A stretch of DNA of 64,000 nt, taken from Arthrobacter terricola (GTDB taxonomy: Bacteria; Actinomycetota; Actinomycetes; Actinomycetales; Micrococcaceae). The stretch is taken from NCBI RefSeq assembly GCF_004354015.1, contig NZ_SMRU01000011.1, positions 93,941-157,940 on the forward strand. Reading direction: 5' to 3'. Both the position numbers and the translations under genes were made by a program. The notes under the pieces are model-generated. The model was given only the letters and a program-made list of their open reading frames with translations, was not told the DNA's origin and did not search any database. The stretch's first letter is position 1; every line of letters starts with the position of its first letter. Shown piece after piece: positions 18,909 to 27,559 of the stretch.

Positions 18909-20132
18909 ATGTTCAAGCACATGAAGGTCCCTGCCCGAGGCGCCGGAACCACCTTCATTGCAGCCCTCGCCGTCACGGCGCTCGCCGCCTGTTCAAGCCC
19001 AAGCACCCCGTCCACCCCCAGCACCGCAAGTTCCGGCGGAGCCGTCCCGCAGATTTCGGCGGACGCGTTCACGGCGGATTTCTCGGCAATGAAGCAACTC
19101 ACTTCCCTCGCATCGCAAGGCAAGGGACTCATCGGTGTCCTGCTTCCCGATACCACCACCTCCGCGCGATATGTCACTTTTGACGCTCCGTACTTGAAGA
19201 AGGCCTTCGAAGCGGCCGGCCTTGACGCGAGCAAGTTCAAGATCGACAACGCACAAGGCAGTGCAAGCACCATGCAGACCCAGGCCGAGGCAGACATCAC
19301 GGCCGGAGCGTCCGTCCTGCTCGTCGACGCCCTCGACTCCGGATCCGGTGCCGCCATCGAGGCTGCAGCCACCGCCCGCGGCGTTAAAGTGATCGACTAC
19401 GACCGGCTCGTCAAGGGAGGCGCGAAGGATCGGACCTACGTCAGTTTTGACAACGTCAAAGTGGGCCAGTTGATCGGGCAGGGCGAAGTCACCTGCATCG
19501 GTGACTGGAAGGTCACCAAGCCGAACGTCCTGATCATGGACGGCGACCCGACCGACAACAACGCGAAGTTGTTCGCCCAAGGCTACAACGCAGTGCTCAA
19601 ACCGCATTTCGACAGTAACGAGTACGTGAATGCAGGCGAACCCGCCGGCACCTGGACGCCATCTGTGGCACAGACGACCTTCGCCCAGCAGTACACCGCC
19701 CACCCGGACATCAACGCCGTGGTCACGCCCAACGATGACAACGCCAACGCAGTGATCGCCTACCTCCAGAGCAAGCAGGTTCCAGCCAAGACCTTCCCGA
19801 CCACCGGCCAGGACGCGTCCTTGTCCGGACTGCAGAACATCCTGAAGGGCTACCAATGCGGAACGGTCTACAAGCCGATCTACTTCGAGGCCCAGGCTGC
19901 CGCCGCGGCAGCGCTCTACCTCCGGGCGAGCATGAGCATTCCTTCAACCCTGCTGAACGGCAAAACTACAGACGATACAGCCAAGAGCGACGTCGCATCC
20001 GTTCTGTTGACCCCGCTGTGGGTGACCACGAAGAACATGGCTGACACGGTGGTCAAGGATGGCGCCGTGAGCGTCCCCGCCCTCTGCATTACGCAGCTCA
20101 AGGACGCGTGCACCGCTGCGGGTATCCAGTAG
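18909..20132 (+). CDS. Sugar ABC transporter substrate-binding lipoprotein (XylF-like)
   Basis: A 407-residue secreted solute-binding protein. The N-terminus is a lipoprotein signal (basic start, hydrophobic core, lipobox LAAC with C28), followed by a Pro/Ser/Thr-rich linker and a two-lobed periplasmic-binding domain of the ribose/xylose class (IGVLLPDTTTSARYVTFD, TPNDDNANAVIAYLQSK, TTGQDASLSGLQNILKGYQ). The start at 18909 has AGAAGGAAAG before it; the earlier ATG 18894 lacks a site. Twenty bases downstream lies the ATPase-permease fusion gene. Similarity to XylF suggests xylose, but other pentoses or hexoses are possible. Confidence 0.9.
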   Translation: MFKHMKVPARGAGTTFIAALAVTALAACSSPSTPSTPSTASSGGAVPQISADAFTADFSAMKQLTSLASQGKGLIGVLLPDTTTSARYVTFDAPYLKKAFEAAGLDASKFKIDNAQGSASTMQTQAEADITAGASVLLVDALDSGSGAAIEAAATARGVKVIDYDRLVKGGAKDRTYVSFDNVKVGQLIGQGEVTCIGDWKVTKPNVLIMDGDPTDNNAKLFAQGYNAVLKPHFDSNEYVNAGEPAGTWTPSVAQTTFAQQYTAHPDINAVVTPNDDNANAVIAYLQSKQVPAKTFPTTGQDASLSGLQNILKGYQCGTVYKPIYFEAQAAAAAALYLRASMSIPSTLLNGKTTDDTAKSDVASVLLTPLWVTTKNMADTVVKDGAVSVPALCITQLKDACTAAGIQ

Positions 20133-20151
20133 TTCGCCAAAAGGAAACAGC

Positions 20152-22293
20152 GTGATTCCTGAAACGCCGTCGCGGGCAGGGAGTCCGGCCAGCACCGAGG
20201 CCGGTCCCCTGCTCCGCTTGGCCGATATCGACAAGAATTTCGGACCCGTCCAGGCTTTGGTGGATGTGACCCTTGAAGTGCCGACTGGGAAGGTGACCGC
20301 ACTCGCCGGCGACAACGGCGCGGGCAAATCGGTCCTGATCAAATGCATTGCCGGCATCCACGCACCCGACGACGGCCAGTTGTTTTGGGAGGGCAGGCCA
20401 GTTCGCTTGAACTCGCCGCACGAGGCCGCAGCGCTTGGTATCGAGACCGTCTACCAGGATCTGGCACTGTGCGACAACCTCGACATCGTCCAAAACTTGT
20501 TCCTGGGCCGCGAGCGTGTGCGCCATTTTCTCCTCGATGAGGAGAGCATGGAGATCACCGCCCGCGAAACGCTGAAGGGCCTGGCCGTGACCACTGTCCG
20601 GTCGATCCGCCAGCCTGTGGCGTCGTTGTCCGGCGGGCAGCGCCAGTCCGTGTCCATCGCGAAATCAGTGCTGTGGAACTCGAAACTCGTCATCATGGAC
20701 GAACCGACGGCTGCCCTCGGCGTCGCCCAGACCGAGGTGGTCCTGCACCTGATCCGCCAGCTCGCGGACCGCGGAGTGGCCGTCCTCGTGGTCTCGCACA
20801 ACATGAACGATGTTTTCCACGTTGCGGACCGCATCGCCGTGCTCCATCTTGGCCGGCTCGTAGCGATTCGGCCCGTCACTGAACTCGACCGACAGATCGT
20901 GGTCGATCTGATGACGTCCGGCTTCTCCGATCGGGCAAGGCACGAAATCGCGGGGTCACCGCAGATCGAACGCCCGATCGTACCCGCCCCCGAGCCTCCT
21001 CCTGACGAGACGACGACCACAGCTATCGCCCCGGACGAGCCGACGACCGCGGCTGCCAAGCGGGACGCAGCTCTGGCCCTCAACCCTGTCATCACGGCCA
21101 CGTCGCTGCCCGACTATTTCCGAGCGGCATTCGCTCGGGTTCGGGGCGGCGAGAGCGGAGTGTTGCCGGTGCTCGGCGGGCTGCTCCTGATCTCGGTGCT
21201 TTTCCAGACGCTCAATCCGAATTTCCTCACTGCCGGCAACTTGGTGAACCTGCTGATTCAAGGTTCCGTCTTCATGCTGCTCGCCATGGGGCAGATCTTC
21301 GTACTCCTGCTCGGCGAGATCGACCTGTCCATCGGATACGTCGGTGGCGTGGGCGGTGTCATCATGGCCGAACTCGTCCAGGAATCGACCGGCTGGCCGT
21401 GGTGGGCCGCGATGGCTGTCGGGCTGATCGCCTGCGCCGGGATTGGGGTGCTGCAGGGCACTATCATTACCCGCCTCCACCTGCCATCCTTCGTCGTGAC
21501 GCTCGGCGGCCAACTCGGGTGGCTCGGAGTGATGCTGATCATCCTCGGTAGTGGCGGTGTGGTGCCCATCAATGACACCGTGATCAACAACATCGCCAGC
21601 GGAAACCTGAGTCCGGTCACCAGCTGGATCGTGATGCTCGTGGTCGCCGGCGCGTTCAGCGCCTGGACCTGGCTGCGGGACGCCCGCCGGCGAAGGAGCG
21701 GGCTGGTCGCGCCGCCCGCAAGTGTGAGCGCCCTCAAAATCACGGGCGTGCTCGCCGCCGGGATCGCCGTCGTCTGGTTGTGCAACACCAACCGCGGCAA
21801 TCTGGTGGAAATCAGCGGCGTGCCGTGGGTGCTGCTTGTTGTCCTCGGAGTCCTCGCCGCCTGGACGTTGCTGCTGGGCCGCACGCGGTTCGGTCGCTAC
21901 GTCTACGCTATCGGCGGCAATGCCGAGGCCGCGCGACGGGCCGGCGTCAGCCTTGCGCGCATCCGTACGCTCGCGTTCATGCTCGCCTCCTTCACGGCAG
22001 GCATAGGCGGCGTCGTCTATGCGTCCCGGCTCCGCTCGGTCTCTACTTCGTACGACGGCGGCACGCTGGTCCTCTACGCAGTGGCGGCTGCCGTAATCGG
22101 CGGCACGAGCCTGTTCGGTGGCCGGGGCAAGGTGTTGCACGGCGTCCTCGGCGGGCTGGTAATCGCGGCGATCGACAACGGGATGGGACTGCAGGGCTAC
22201 AGTGCGCCGGCCAAGTACGTTGTCACGGCACTGGTTCTGGTCGCTGCGGTGACGATCGACGCCGTCGCCCGCCGCGGCCGTGCACAGTCGTAA
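20152..22293 (+). CDS. Fused sugar ABC transporter ATPase-permease (XylG-half + XylH-like)
   Basis: A 713-residue fusion. Residues 1-265 form one nucleotide-binding domain: Walker A GDNGAGKS (53-60), signature LSGGQRQ (159-165), Walker B VIMDEP (180-185), and switch His in VVSHNMND. A Pro/Thr/Ala linker (about 265-315) leads to a permease of the ribose/xylose class with GQIFVLLLGEIDLSIG, a LHLPSFVVTLG segment, and YAIGGNAEAARRAGV. Normally an RbsA/XylG protein has two ATPase domains and the permease is a separate gene; here a single domain is joined to XylH-like sequence, so a homodimer would supply both ATP sites. GTG start with AAAAGGAAACAGC upstream. Confidence 0.9.
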   Translation: MIPETPSRAGSPASTEAGPLLRLADIDKNFGPVQALVDVTLEVPTGKVTALAGDNGAGKSVLIKCIAGIHAPDDGQLFWEGRPVRLNSPHEAAALGIETVYQDLALCDNLDIVQNLFLGRERVRHFLLDEESMEITARETLKGLAVTTVRSIRQPVASLSGGQRQSVSIAKSVLWNSKLVIMDEPTAALGVAQTEVVLHLIRQLADRGVAVLVVSHNMNDVFHVADRIAVLHLGRLVAIRPVTELDRQIVVDLMTSGFSDRARHEIAGSPQIERPIVPAPEPPPDETTTTAIAPDEPTTAAAKRDAALALNPVITATSLPDYFRAAFARVRGGESGVLPVLGGLLLISVLFQTLNPNFLTAGNLVNLLIQGSVFMLLAMGQIFVLLLGEIDLSIGYVGGVGGVIMAELVQESTGWPWWAAMAVGLIACAGIGVLQGTIITRLHLPSFVVTLGGQLGWLGVMLIILGSGGVVPINDTVINNIASGNLSPVTSWIVMLVVAGAFSAWTWLRDARRRRSGLVAPPASVSALKITGVLAAGIAVVWLCNTNRGNLVEISGVPWVLLVVLGVLAAWTLLLGRTRFGRYVYAIGGNAEAARRAGVSLARIRTLAFMLASFTAGIGGVVYASRLRSVSTSYDGGTLVLYAVAAAVIGGTSLFGGRGKVLHGVLGGLVIAAIDNGMGLQGYSAPAKYVVTALVLVAAVTIDAVARRGRAQS

Positions 22294-22310
22294 AAGGAGA
22301 GGAAACTGCC

Positions 22311-22775
22311 ATGGGTACCTTGAAACAACGCCTGCACGCCGACGTCGTTGTCCATATGAGGGACGGCAACAAGACCGCGCTCACCACGGTGCGCAACGTC
22401 CTGGGCGAGATCGAGACGCGTGAGAAGTCCGGCAAGACACCAATCGAGCTGGACGACACGCAGGTAACTGCCCTGCTGCAGAAGGAGGCCGCCAAGCGCC
22501 ACGACACCGCCCGGATCTACGCGGAAGCCGGAGAAACGGTGCGCGCCGAAGCGGAAATCGCCGAAGCCGAAGTCATCGAGACGTACCTCCCCGCGATGTT
22601 GACCCAGGCTGAAGTCGAGGCGATCGTCGATGAGGTGGTCGCGGCGCTCAAGGCCGATGGCCAAGAGCTCTCGAGCCGGCAGATGGGCGCAGTAATGAAG
22701 CCCGTCACGGCCAAGGTCGCCGGCCGCTTCGACGGCAAGGCCGTCAGCGAGATCGTCCGGAACCGGCTCGCCTAG
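22311..22775 (+). CDS. GatB/YqeY domain protein
   Basis: A 154-residue YqeY-type protein, helical with the C-terminal pattern SSRQMGAVMKPVTAKVAGRFDGKAV. The domain is shared with the tail of the GatB amidotransferase subunit and is thought to bind tRNA, but the stand-alone family lacks a settled function. A strong AAAGGAGAGG site precedes the ATG, 17 bases after the transporter stop, so it may be read from the same transcript although unrelated in role. Confidence 0.9.
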   Translation: MGTLKQRLHADVVVHMRDGNKTALTTVRNVLGEIETREKSGKTPIELDDTQVTALLQKEAAKRHDTARIYAEAGETVRAEAEIAEAEVIETYLPAMLTQAEVEAIVDEVVAALKADGQELSSRQMGAVMKPVTAKVAGRFDGKAVSEIVRNRLA

Positions 22776-22985
22776 ACGGAAAGAATGCTCAAAGCCGTGC
22801 CCCACGTGCACTAGCCAGCCCACGCTCTTACCCGTAGGGTGGTTAATCACACTGTGGCGGGCATCACCCACCGTGAGTCAAATGATCCAACTGCCGGACT
22901 AAGACGACTGGGGCGCGACGATGCGCCCTGGACCCGGCGAGACCTACCGGGCGTCGCCAGGCGCCCGCAGTTCAGGAGGATTTAC

Positions 22986-23351
22986 GTGGCCGGTATGTTT
23001 GAACTCTTTATCGACGAGGACACGAGCTTCAGATTCAGGCTCAAAGCTCCGGACGGAACCGTGGTGGCCGTCTCAAGGTCTTTTCCCGACAAGCCCGCCG
23101 CCGTGGTGGGCATCAGCGATGTGCGGGAATATGCCGGAATGGGCCTGATCACCGATTTGTGCCCGGAAGTCCCGGTCCGCGCAACACCGGCGACGGCGCC
23201 AACGCGGCAGCCGTCAAGCGCCGAGGTGCTGCCGCCGCTACCCGTTCCGAAACCGCGCCACCATCCTCTTCCGCCACGGGAACGTACCGGCCGCCCGTGG
23301 CATACCGGGGCATTGGTGGAGGCGCCGTGCACGGCGATGGCTGAAGCGTAA
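22986..23351 (+). CDS. DUF1508/YegP-domain protein with Pro/Arg-rich tail
   Basis: A 121-residue protein. Residues 1-55 resemble one YegP (DUF1508) repeat: FELFIDEDTSFRFRLKAPDG, then SRSFPDKPAAVVGISDVREY. The rest is a low-complexity Pro/Arg/Ala tail, probably disordered. GTG 22986 is chosen because AGGAGG sits five bases upstream; the frame is open from 22839, but the extra residues look non-coding. The role of DUF1508 proteins is unknown. Confidence 0.7.
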   Translation: MAGMFELFIDEDTSFRFRLKAPDGTVVAVSRSFPDKPAAVVGISDVREYAGMGLITDLCPEVPVRATPATAPTRQPSSAEVLPPLPVPKPRHHPLPPRERTGRPWHTGALVEAPCTAMAEA

Positions 23352-23759
23352 GAAACGCTTACCCGCCGGGCAATCCGGAAGATTTCGTATGGCGCGGCGG
23401 TGCCGGATTTCGCTTGGCACTGCAGTATGGACACGGGCAGGAGGCCGGAGGAGACTTCACATCATGGGGTCCATTTTGGAAGGAGCCTCAGGTGGACCGT
23501 GGCGGCAGGACGGGCCGGAATTTCACGAATCGATGTCTTCGGGATGACATAGGACACCACCGGGAAGAACTCGTTCTTGTGGTCGGCGTAGGGCGGCCGC
23601 CGCAATTATCCGGCCCCGGGCCAGCGAATTTCCCGTTCGCTTTGATTCCTGTTCGCCTTGATAGCGTGCGGGATCCTTCGTTTGGTACTTCCACGCGAGG
23701 AAGACTGATCATCAATCCCGTCCTGCATCCCGCGGACGTCTGGCCCTAAGGGGTGGATA
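23352..23759. other. 408-base region upstream of coxM; leader or promoter region
   Basis: No well-supported gene. A 27-codon frame (ATG 23464 to 23547) follows GGAGGAG and could be a small peptide or chance. A 111-codon frame at 23414-23749 on the plus strand has a composition unlike neighbouring genes, and I reject it. The region must contain the cox promoter. I see no clear operator or riboswitch fold. Confidence 0.4.
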
Positions 23760-24638
23760 GTGCAGATTCCGGCTCCATTCGATTATGAGCGCGCAAGCGA
23801 TGTCGCCAACGCGCTGGCACTCCTCGAACGCCACGGTCCGGAGTCCCGGGCCATTGCCGGCGGCCACAGTTTGCTGCCAATGATGAAACTGAGGCTCGCC
23901 CGGCCGGAATGGCTGATCGACATCAACGACCTCGCGGAACTGGACTTCATTCGCCGGGAAGGCGACCAGCTGTGCGTGGGTGCATTAACCCGCCACACAG
24001 CGCTCCTCGAGTCAACCGAAGTCGCAGGCCTCTTTCCTATAGTGAGAGACGCCGAGCTTGTGATCGCGGACCCTGTAGTCCGCAACCGCGGCACTATTGG
24101 CGGTTCGCTCTGCCAAGCGGATCCGGCCGAGGACCTGTCCACGGTCTGCGATGTCCTGCGGGCCAAGGCCGTGATCCGCGGGCCTGGCGGCGAACGGATC
24201 GTCCCCATGTCGGACTTCCATCGCGGCCCCTACGAAACCGCCGTAGCTCAGAACGAGTTGCTCTGCGAGATCCGCTTCACGATCCGCCCGCGTTCGGGAA
24301 GCGCCTACGAGAAGGTCGAACGCAGGGTCGGTGACTGGGCCGTCGTAGCGGCGGGGGCCGCCGTCGTGCTCTCCGCAGACGGAACGATCGAAGAGGCTGC
24401 TGTAGGGCTCACGTCGGTTGGACTGGACGGTACGGTCGGAGAGGCCGAAGCCGTGCTCCGAGGACAGCAGCCACAGGAGGATCTGTTCGTCGAGGCCGCG
24501 CGCATCGCAGCCGCCGCCTGTCACCCGGTCGACGACCAGCGCGGACCGGTGGACTATAAGCGGCATCTGGCCGACGAACTCACCCGGCGGGTCCTTCGGC
24601 GTGCGTGTGTCCGCGCCACAGGTGCAGAGGAAGGCTGA
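23760..24638 (+). CDS. coxM: Aerobic carbon monoxide dehydrogenase, FAD-binding medium subunit
   Basis: A 292-residue flavoprotein subunit passing electrons from the FeS subunit to the respiratory chain. The two FAD motifs of CoxM are present at near-canonical positions: AGGHS (33-37) and TIGG (112-115, within RNRGTIGGSLCQADPAED). The C-terminal CODH flavoprotein domain is complete. It begins with GTG after AAGGGGTGGATA. It is first of coxM-coxS-coxL; the form I signature in coxL decides the CO dehydrogenase name over general xanthine dehydrogenase. Confidence 0.9.
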   Translation: MQIPAPFDYERASDVANALALLERHGPESRAIAGGHSLLPMMKLRLARPEWLIDINDLAELDFIRREGDQLCVGALTRHTALLESTEVAGLFPIVRDAELVIADPVVRNRGTIGGSLCQADPAEDLSTVCDVLRAKAVIRGPGGERIVPMSDFHRGPYETAVAQNELLCEIRFTIRPRSGSAYEKVERRVGDWAVVAAGAAVVLSADGTIEEAAVGLTSVGLDGTVGEAEAVLRGQQPQEDLFVEAARIAAAACHPVDDQRGPVDYKRHLADELTRRVLRRACVRATGAEEG

Positions 24639-24643
24639 AGACA

Positions 24644-25168
24644 ATGCAGGTCAGCATGACAGTCAACGGGGAGGCAGTGACCCGGGACATCGAACCCCGC
24701 GTGTTGCTCGTCCACTTCATTCGCGAGAACCTCGGACTGACGGGCACCCACTGGGGATGCGACACCAGCAACTGCGGCACCTGCGTCGTCCTGATGGATG
24801 GCCAACCGGTGAAATCCTGCACCGTGCTCGCGGCCATGGCCGACGGACACGACATCCGCACCGTCGAGGGACTGGTGGTCGGCGGCGCTCTCGATCCTGT
24901 TCAACAAGGATTCATGGAAGAACACGGACTGCAGTGCGGATTCTGCACGCCAGGCATGATGCTCACCGCCAGGGCCTTGCTGGACCGCAATCCGCATCCC
25001 GACGACTCCGAAATCCGCCAAGCGATTTCCGGCCAGATCTGCCGGTGCACCGGTTATGCGACCATCGTCCGTTCGGTTCAGTGGGCCGCCGCCCATCCCG
25101 CCGTGACGGACACCGCGGCGGATGGCGCCGGTACCGGCGAGAGCAACTCTGAAGAGGTGACAGCATGA
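24644..25168 (+). CDS. coxS: Aerobic carbon monoxide dehydrogenase, [2Fe-2S] small subunit
   Basis: A 174-residue iron-sulfur subunit. The plant-ferredoxin-like cluster has C39, C44, C47 and C59 (GCDTSNCGTC...SC), and the second helical cluster has C98, C101, C133 and C135 (CGFC...CRC). The ATG at 24644 is 5 bases after coxM; longer starts overlap coxM. It relays electrons from Mo-Cu to FAD. The C-terminal ~15 residues after the second domain are Ala/Gly/Asp-rich. The stop overlaps coxL by ATGA. Confidence 0.92.
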   Translation: MQVSMTVNGEAVTRDIEPRVLLVHFIRENLGLTGTHWGCDTSNCGTCVVLMDGQPVKSCTVLAAMADGHDIRTVEGLVVGGALDPVQQGFMEEHGLQCGFCTPGMMLTARALLDRNPHPDDSEIRQAISGQICRCTGYATIVRSVQWAAAHPAVTDTAADGAGTGESNSEEVTA

Positions 25169-27558
25169 CCACCACACAGGAGCATGCGCCCAACCCGGCA
25201 GCCGGAGACCCAAACCGCCCGATCGGGTTCGGCCGCATCCAGCGCAAGGAAGACCCGCGGTTCGTCCGCGGCAAGGGCAACTATATTGACGACATCGTCC
25301 TGCCGGGCATGCTGCATGGCGCCATCCTGCGCGCACCCGTTGCGCATGCCCGGTTGGTTTCAATAGACACCACCGAGGCGTTGGCACATCCCAAAGTACG
25401 TGCCGTCATCACCGGCAAGGACCTGCAAGGCCTCAACCTGGCGTGGGCACCTACCCTGTCCGCCGACGTTCAGGCAGTCCTCGTGACCGACAAGGTGCGG
25501 TTCCAAGGCCAGGAGGTCGCATTCGTCGTCGCTGAGGACCGCTACGCCGCGCGGGACGCACTGGAGCTGATCGACGTCGAATACGACGTGCTGCCGCCCT
25601 TGGTTGATGCCCGCCGCGCCCTGGACCCCGGAGCGCCAGTCATCCGTGACGATATCGAAGGGCGGACGGACAACCGGATCTTCGACTGGGAAGTCGGCGA
25701 CGCGGCCGAAACCGAAGCGGTGTTCGCCACCGCCGACGTCGTGGTCGCCCAGGAGGTTGTGTACCCGCGCGTGCACCCTGCGCCCATGGAAACGTGCGGT
25801 GCCGTGGCGGACTTCGATCCGGTCGACGGGAGGCTGACCCTCTACGAAACCACCCAGGCCCCGCATGCCCACCGGACGTTGTACGCAATAGTCGCCGGCA
25901 TTCCAGAGCACAAAATCAGGATCGTCTCCCCCGATATCGGCGGAGGCTTTGGCAACAAAGTGGGTATCTATCCCGGTTACGTCCTGGCTGTCGTCGGCTC
26001 GATCGTCACCGGCAAGCCGGTGAAGTGGGTGGAGGACCGCTCGGAAAACCTGATGTCGACGTCGTTTGCCCGCGATTACATCATGCAGGGCGAGATCGCA
26101 GCCACCAAGGAAGGCAAGATCCTCGCAGTCCGGACAAGTGTGCTGGCTGACCACGGCGCCTTCAATGCCACTGCGCAGCCCACGAAAAACCCGGCCGGAT
26201 TCTTCTCCATCTTCACGGGCAGTTACGACCTGAAGGCGGCCTATTGCAAAGTCACGGGCGTTTACACCAACAAGGCACCGGGCGGTGTGGCATACGCCTG
26301 CTCATTCCGCGTCACGGAAGCCGTATACCTGGTGGAGCGCATGGTGGATGTCCTGGCCCGGAAACTGGACATGGACCCGGCCGAGCTCCGGCTGAAGAAT
26401 TTCATCAAGCCGGAACAATTCCCCTATGCGAACAAGACAGGCTGGGTATATGACTCGGGCAACTACGAGCCAGCCATGCGGCTGTCCATGCAAATGGCCG
26501 GGTACGAGGACCTCCGACGCGAACAGCGCGAAAAGCGCGGGCGCGGCGAGTTGATGGGTATCGGAGTGTCCTTCTTCACGGAGACCGTCGGCGCCGGGCC
26601 GCGCAAGCACTTTGACATCGTTGGACTCGGCATGGCCGACGGTGCTGAACTCCGCGTGCATCCGACCGGCAAGGCCGTCGTGAGGATCTCCGTGCAGAGC
26701 CAGGGCCAGGGCCACGAAACCACCTTCGCCCAGATCGTGGCAGAGGAGCTCGGCATCCCGCCCGAGAGCATTGACGTGGTCCACGGCGACACTGACCAAA
26801 CGCCCTTCGGCCTCGGCACCTACGGCAGCAGGTCGACGCCGGTCAGCGGCGGCGCAGTCGCGCTGGTGGCGCGCAAGGTCCGGGACAAGGCGAAGTTCAT
26901 TGCCGCGGCGATGCTTGAAGCCCGGCCCGAAGACCTCGAGTGGGAAAAGGGCCGCTGGTTCGTCAAGGGCGATCCCAGCGTCGGCAAGACCATCACCGAG
27001 ATCGCCTTCGCGGCCCATGGCACAGTGCCCTTGCCAGATGGCATCGACGGCAATCTGGATGCGGAAGTGACGTATGACCCTCCGAACCTGACGTTTCCGT
27101 TCGGGGCATATATCTGCGTGGTGGACGTCGACGCGGGAACCGGCCAAGTCAAGGTCCGGCGCTTCATTGCTGTGGACGACTGCGGGACCCGGATCAACCC
27201 GATGATCATCGAGGGCCAGGTCCATGGCGGGCTCACGGACGGAGTCGGGATGGCGCTGATGGAAATCATCGCATTCGACGAGGCAGGCAACTGCCTCAGC
27301 AGCTCGTTCATGGACTACCTTATCCCCACGGCGATGGAAGTCCCGGACTGGGAGACCGGCTTTACTGTGACGCCGTCGCCGCACCACCCGATCGGCGCCA
27401 AAGGCATCGGCGAGTCGGCCACTGTCGGGTCCCCGCCTGCCATCGTCAACGCTATCGTCGATGCTTTGGCTCCATTCGGCGTGACGCACATGGACATGCC
27501 ATGCACCCCGGCCCGGGTCTGGGAAGCCATGCAAGGACGAGCCAGGCCGCCGGTGTGA
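25165..27558 (+). CDS. coxL: Aerobic carbon monoxide dehydrogenase, form I large (Mo-Cu) subunit
   Basis: A 797-residue catalytic subunit. The active-site loop reads AYACSFR at residues 376-382, the form I signature AYxCSFR, with C379 as the copper-bridging cysteine (C388 in Oligotropha). The essential glutamate is E750 in GIGES. Other molybdopterin-contact motifs such as GGGFGNK are intact. It oxidises CO to CO2 at a Mo-S-Cu centre; form I enzymes are the authenticated CO dehydrogenases, used by many Actinobacteria for trace CO. Form II (AYRGAGR) is excluded by sequence. Confidence 0.95.
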   Translation: MTTTQEHAPNPAAGDPNRPIGFGRIQRKEDPRFVRGKGNYIDDIVLPGMLHGAILRAPVAHARLVSIDTTEALAHPKVRAVITGKDLQGLNLAWAPTLSADVQAVLVTDKVRFQGQEVAFVVAEDRYAARDALELIDVEYDVLPPLVDARRALDPGAPVIRDDIEGRTDNRIFDWEVGDAAETEAVFATADVVVAQEVVYPRVHPAPMETCGAVADFDPVDGRLTLYETTQAPHAHRTLYAIVAGIPEHKIRIVSPDIGGGFGNKVGIYPGYVLAVVGSIVTGKPVKWVEDRSENLMSTSFARDYIMQGEIAATKEGKILAVRTSVLADHGAFNATAQPTKNPAGFFSIFTGSYDLKAAYCKVTGVYTNKAPGGVAYACSFRVTEAVYLVERMVDVLARKLDMDPAELRLKNFIKPEQFPYANKTGWVYDSGNYEPAMRLSMQMAGYEDLRREQREKRGRGELMGIGVSFFTETVGAGPRKHFDIVGLGMADGAELRVHPTGKAVVRISVQSQGQGHETTFAQIVAEELGIPPESIDVVHGDTDQTPFGLGTYGSRSTPVSGGAVALVARKVRDKAKFIAAAMLEARPEDLEWEKGRWFVKGDPSVGKTITEIAFAAHGTVPLPDGIDGNLDAEVTYDPPNLTFPFGAYICVVDVDAGTGQVKVRRFIAVDDCGTRINPMIIEGQVHGGLTDGVGMALMEIIAFDEAGNCLSSSFMDYLIPTAMEVPDWETGFTVTPSPHHPIGAKGIGESATVGSPPAIVNAIVDALAPFGVTHMDMPCTPARVWEAMQGRARPPV

Positions 27559-27559
27559 C

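Noticed and set aside
23414..23749. 111-codon frame before coxM
   Set aside because: No ribosome site, no recognisable motif and unusual composition; probably non-coding.
23760..27558. Calling the MSL genes nicotinate/xanthine dehydrogenase
   Set aside because: The AYACSFR loop with the copper-bridging Cys and the coxD/coxE neighbours identify form I CO dehydrogenase.
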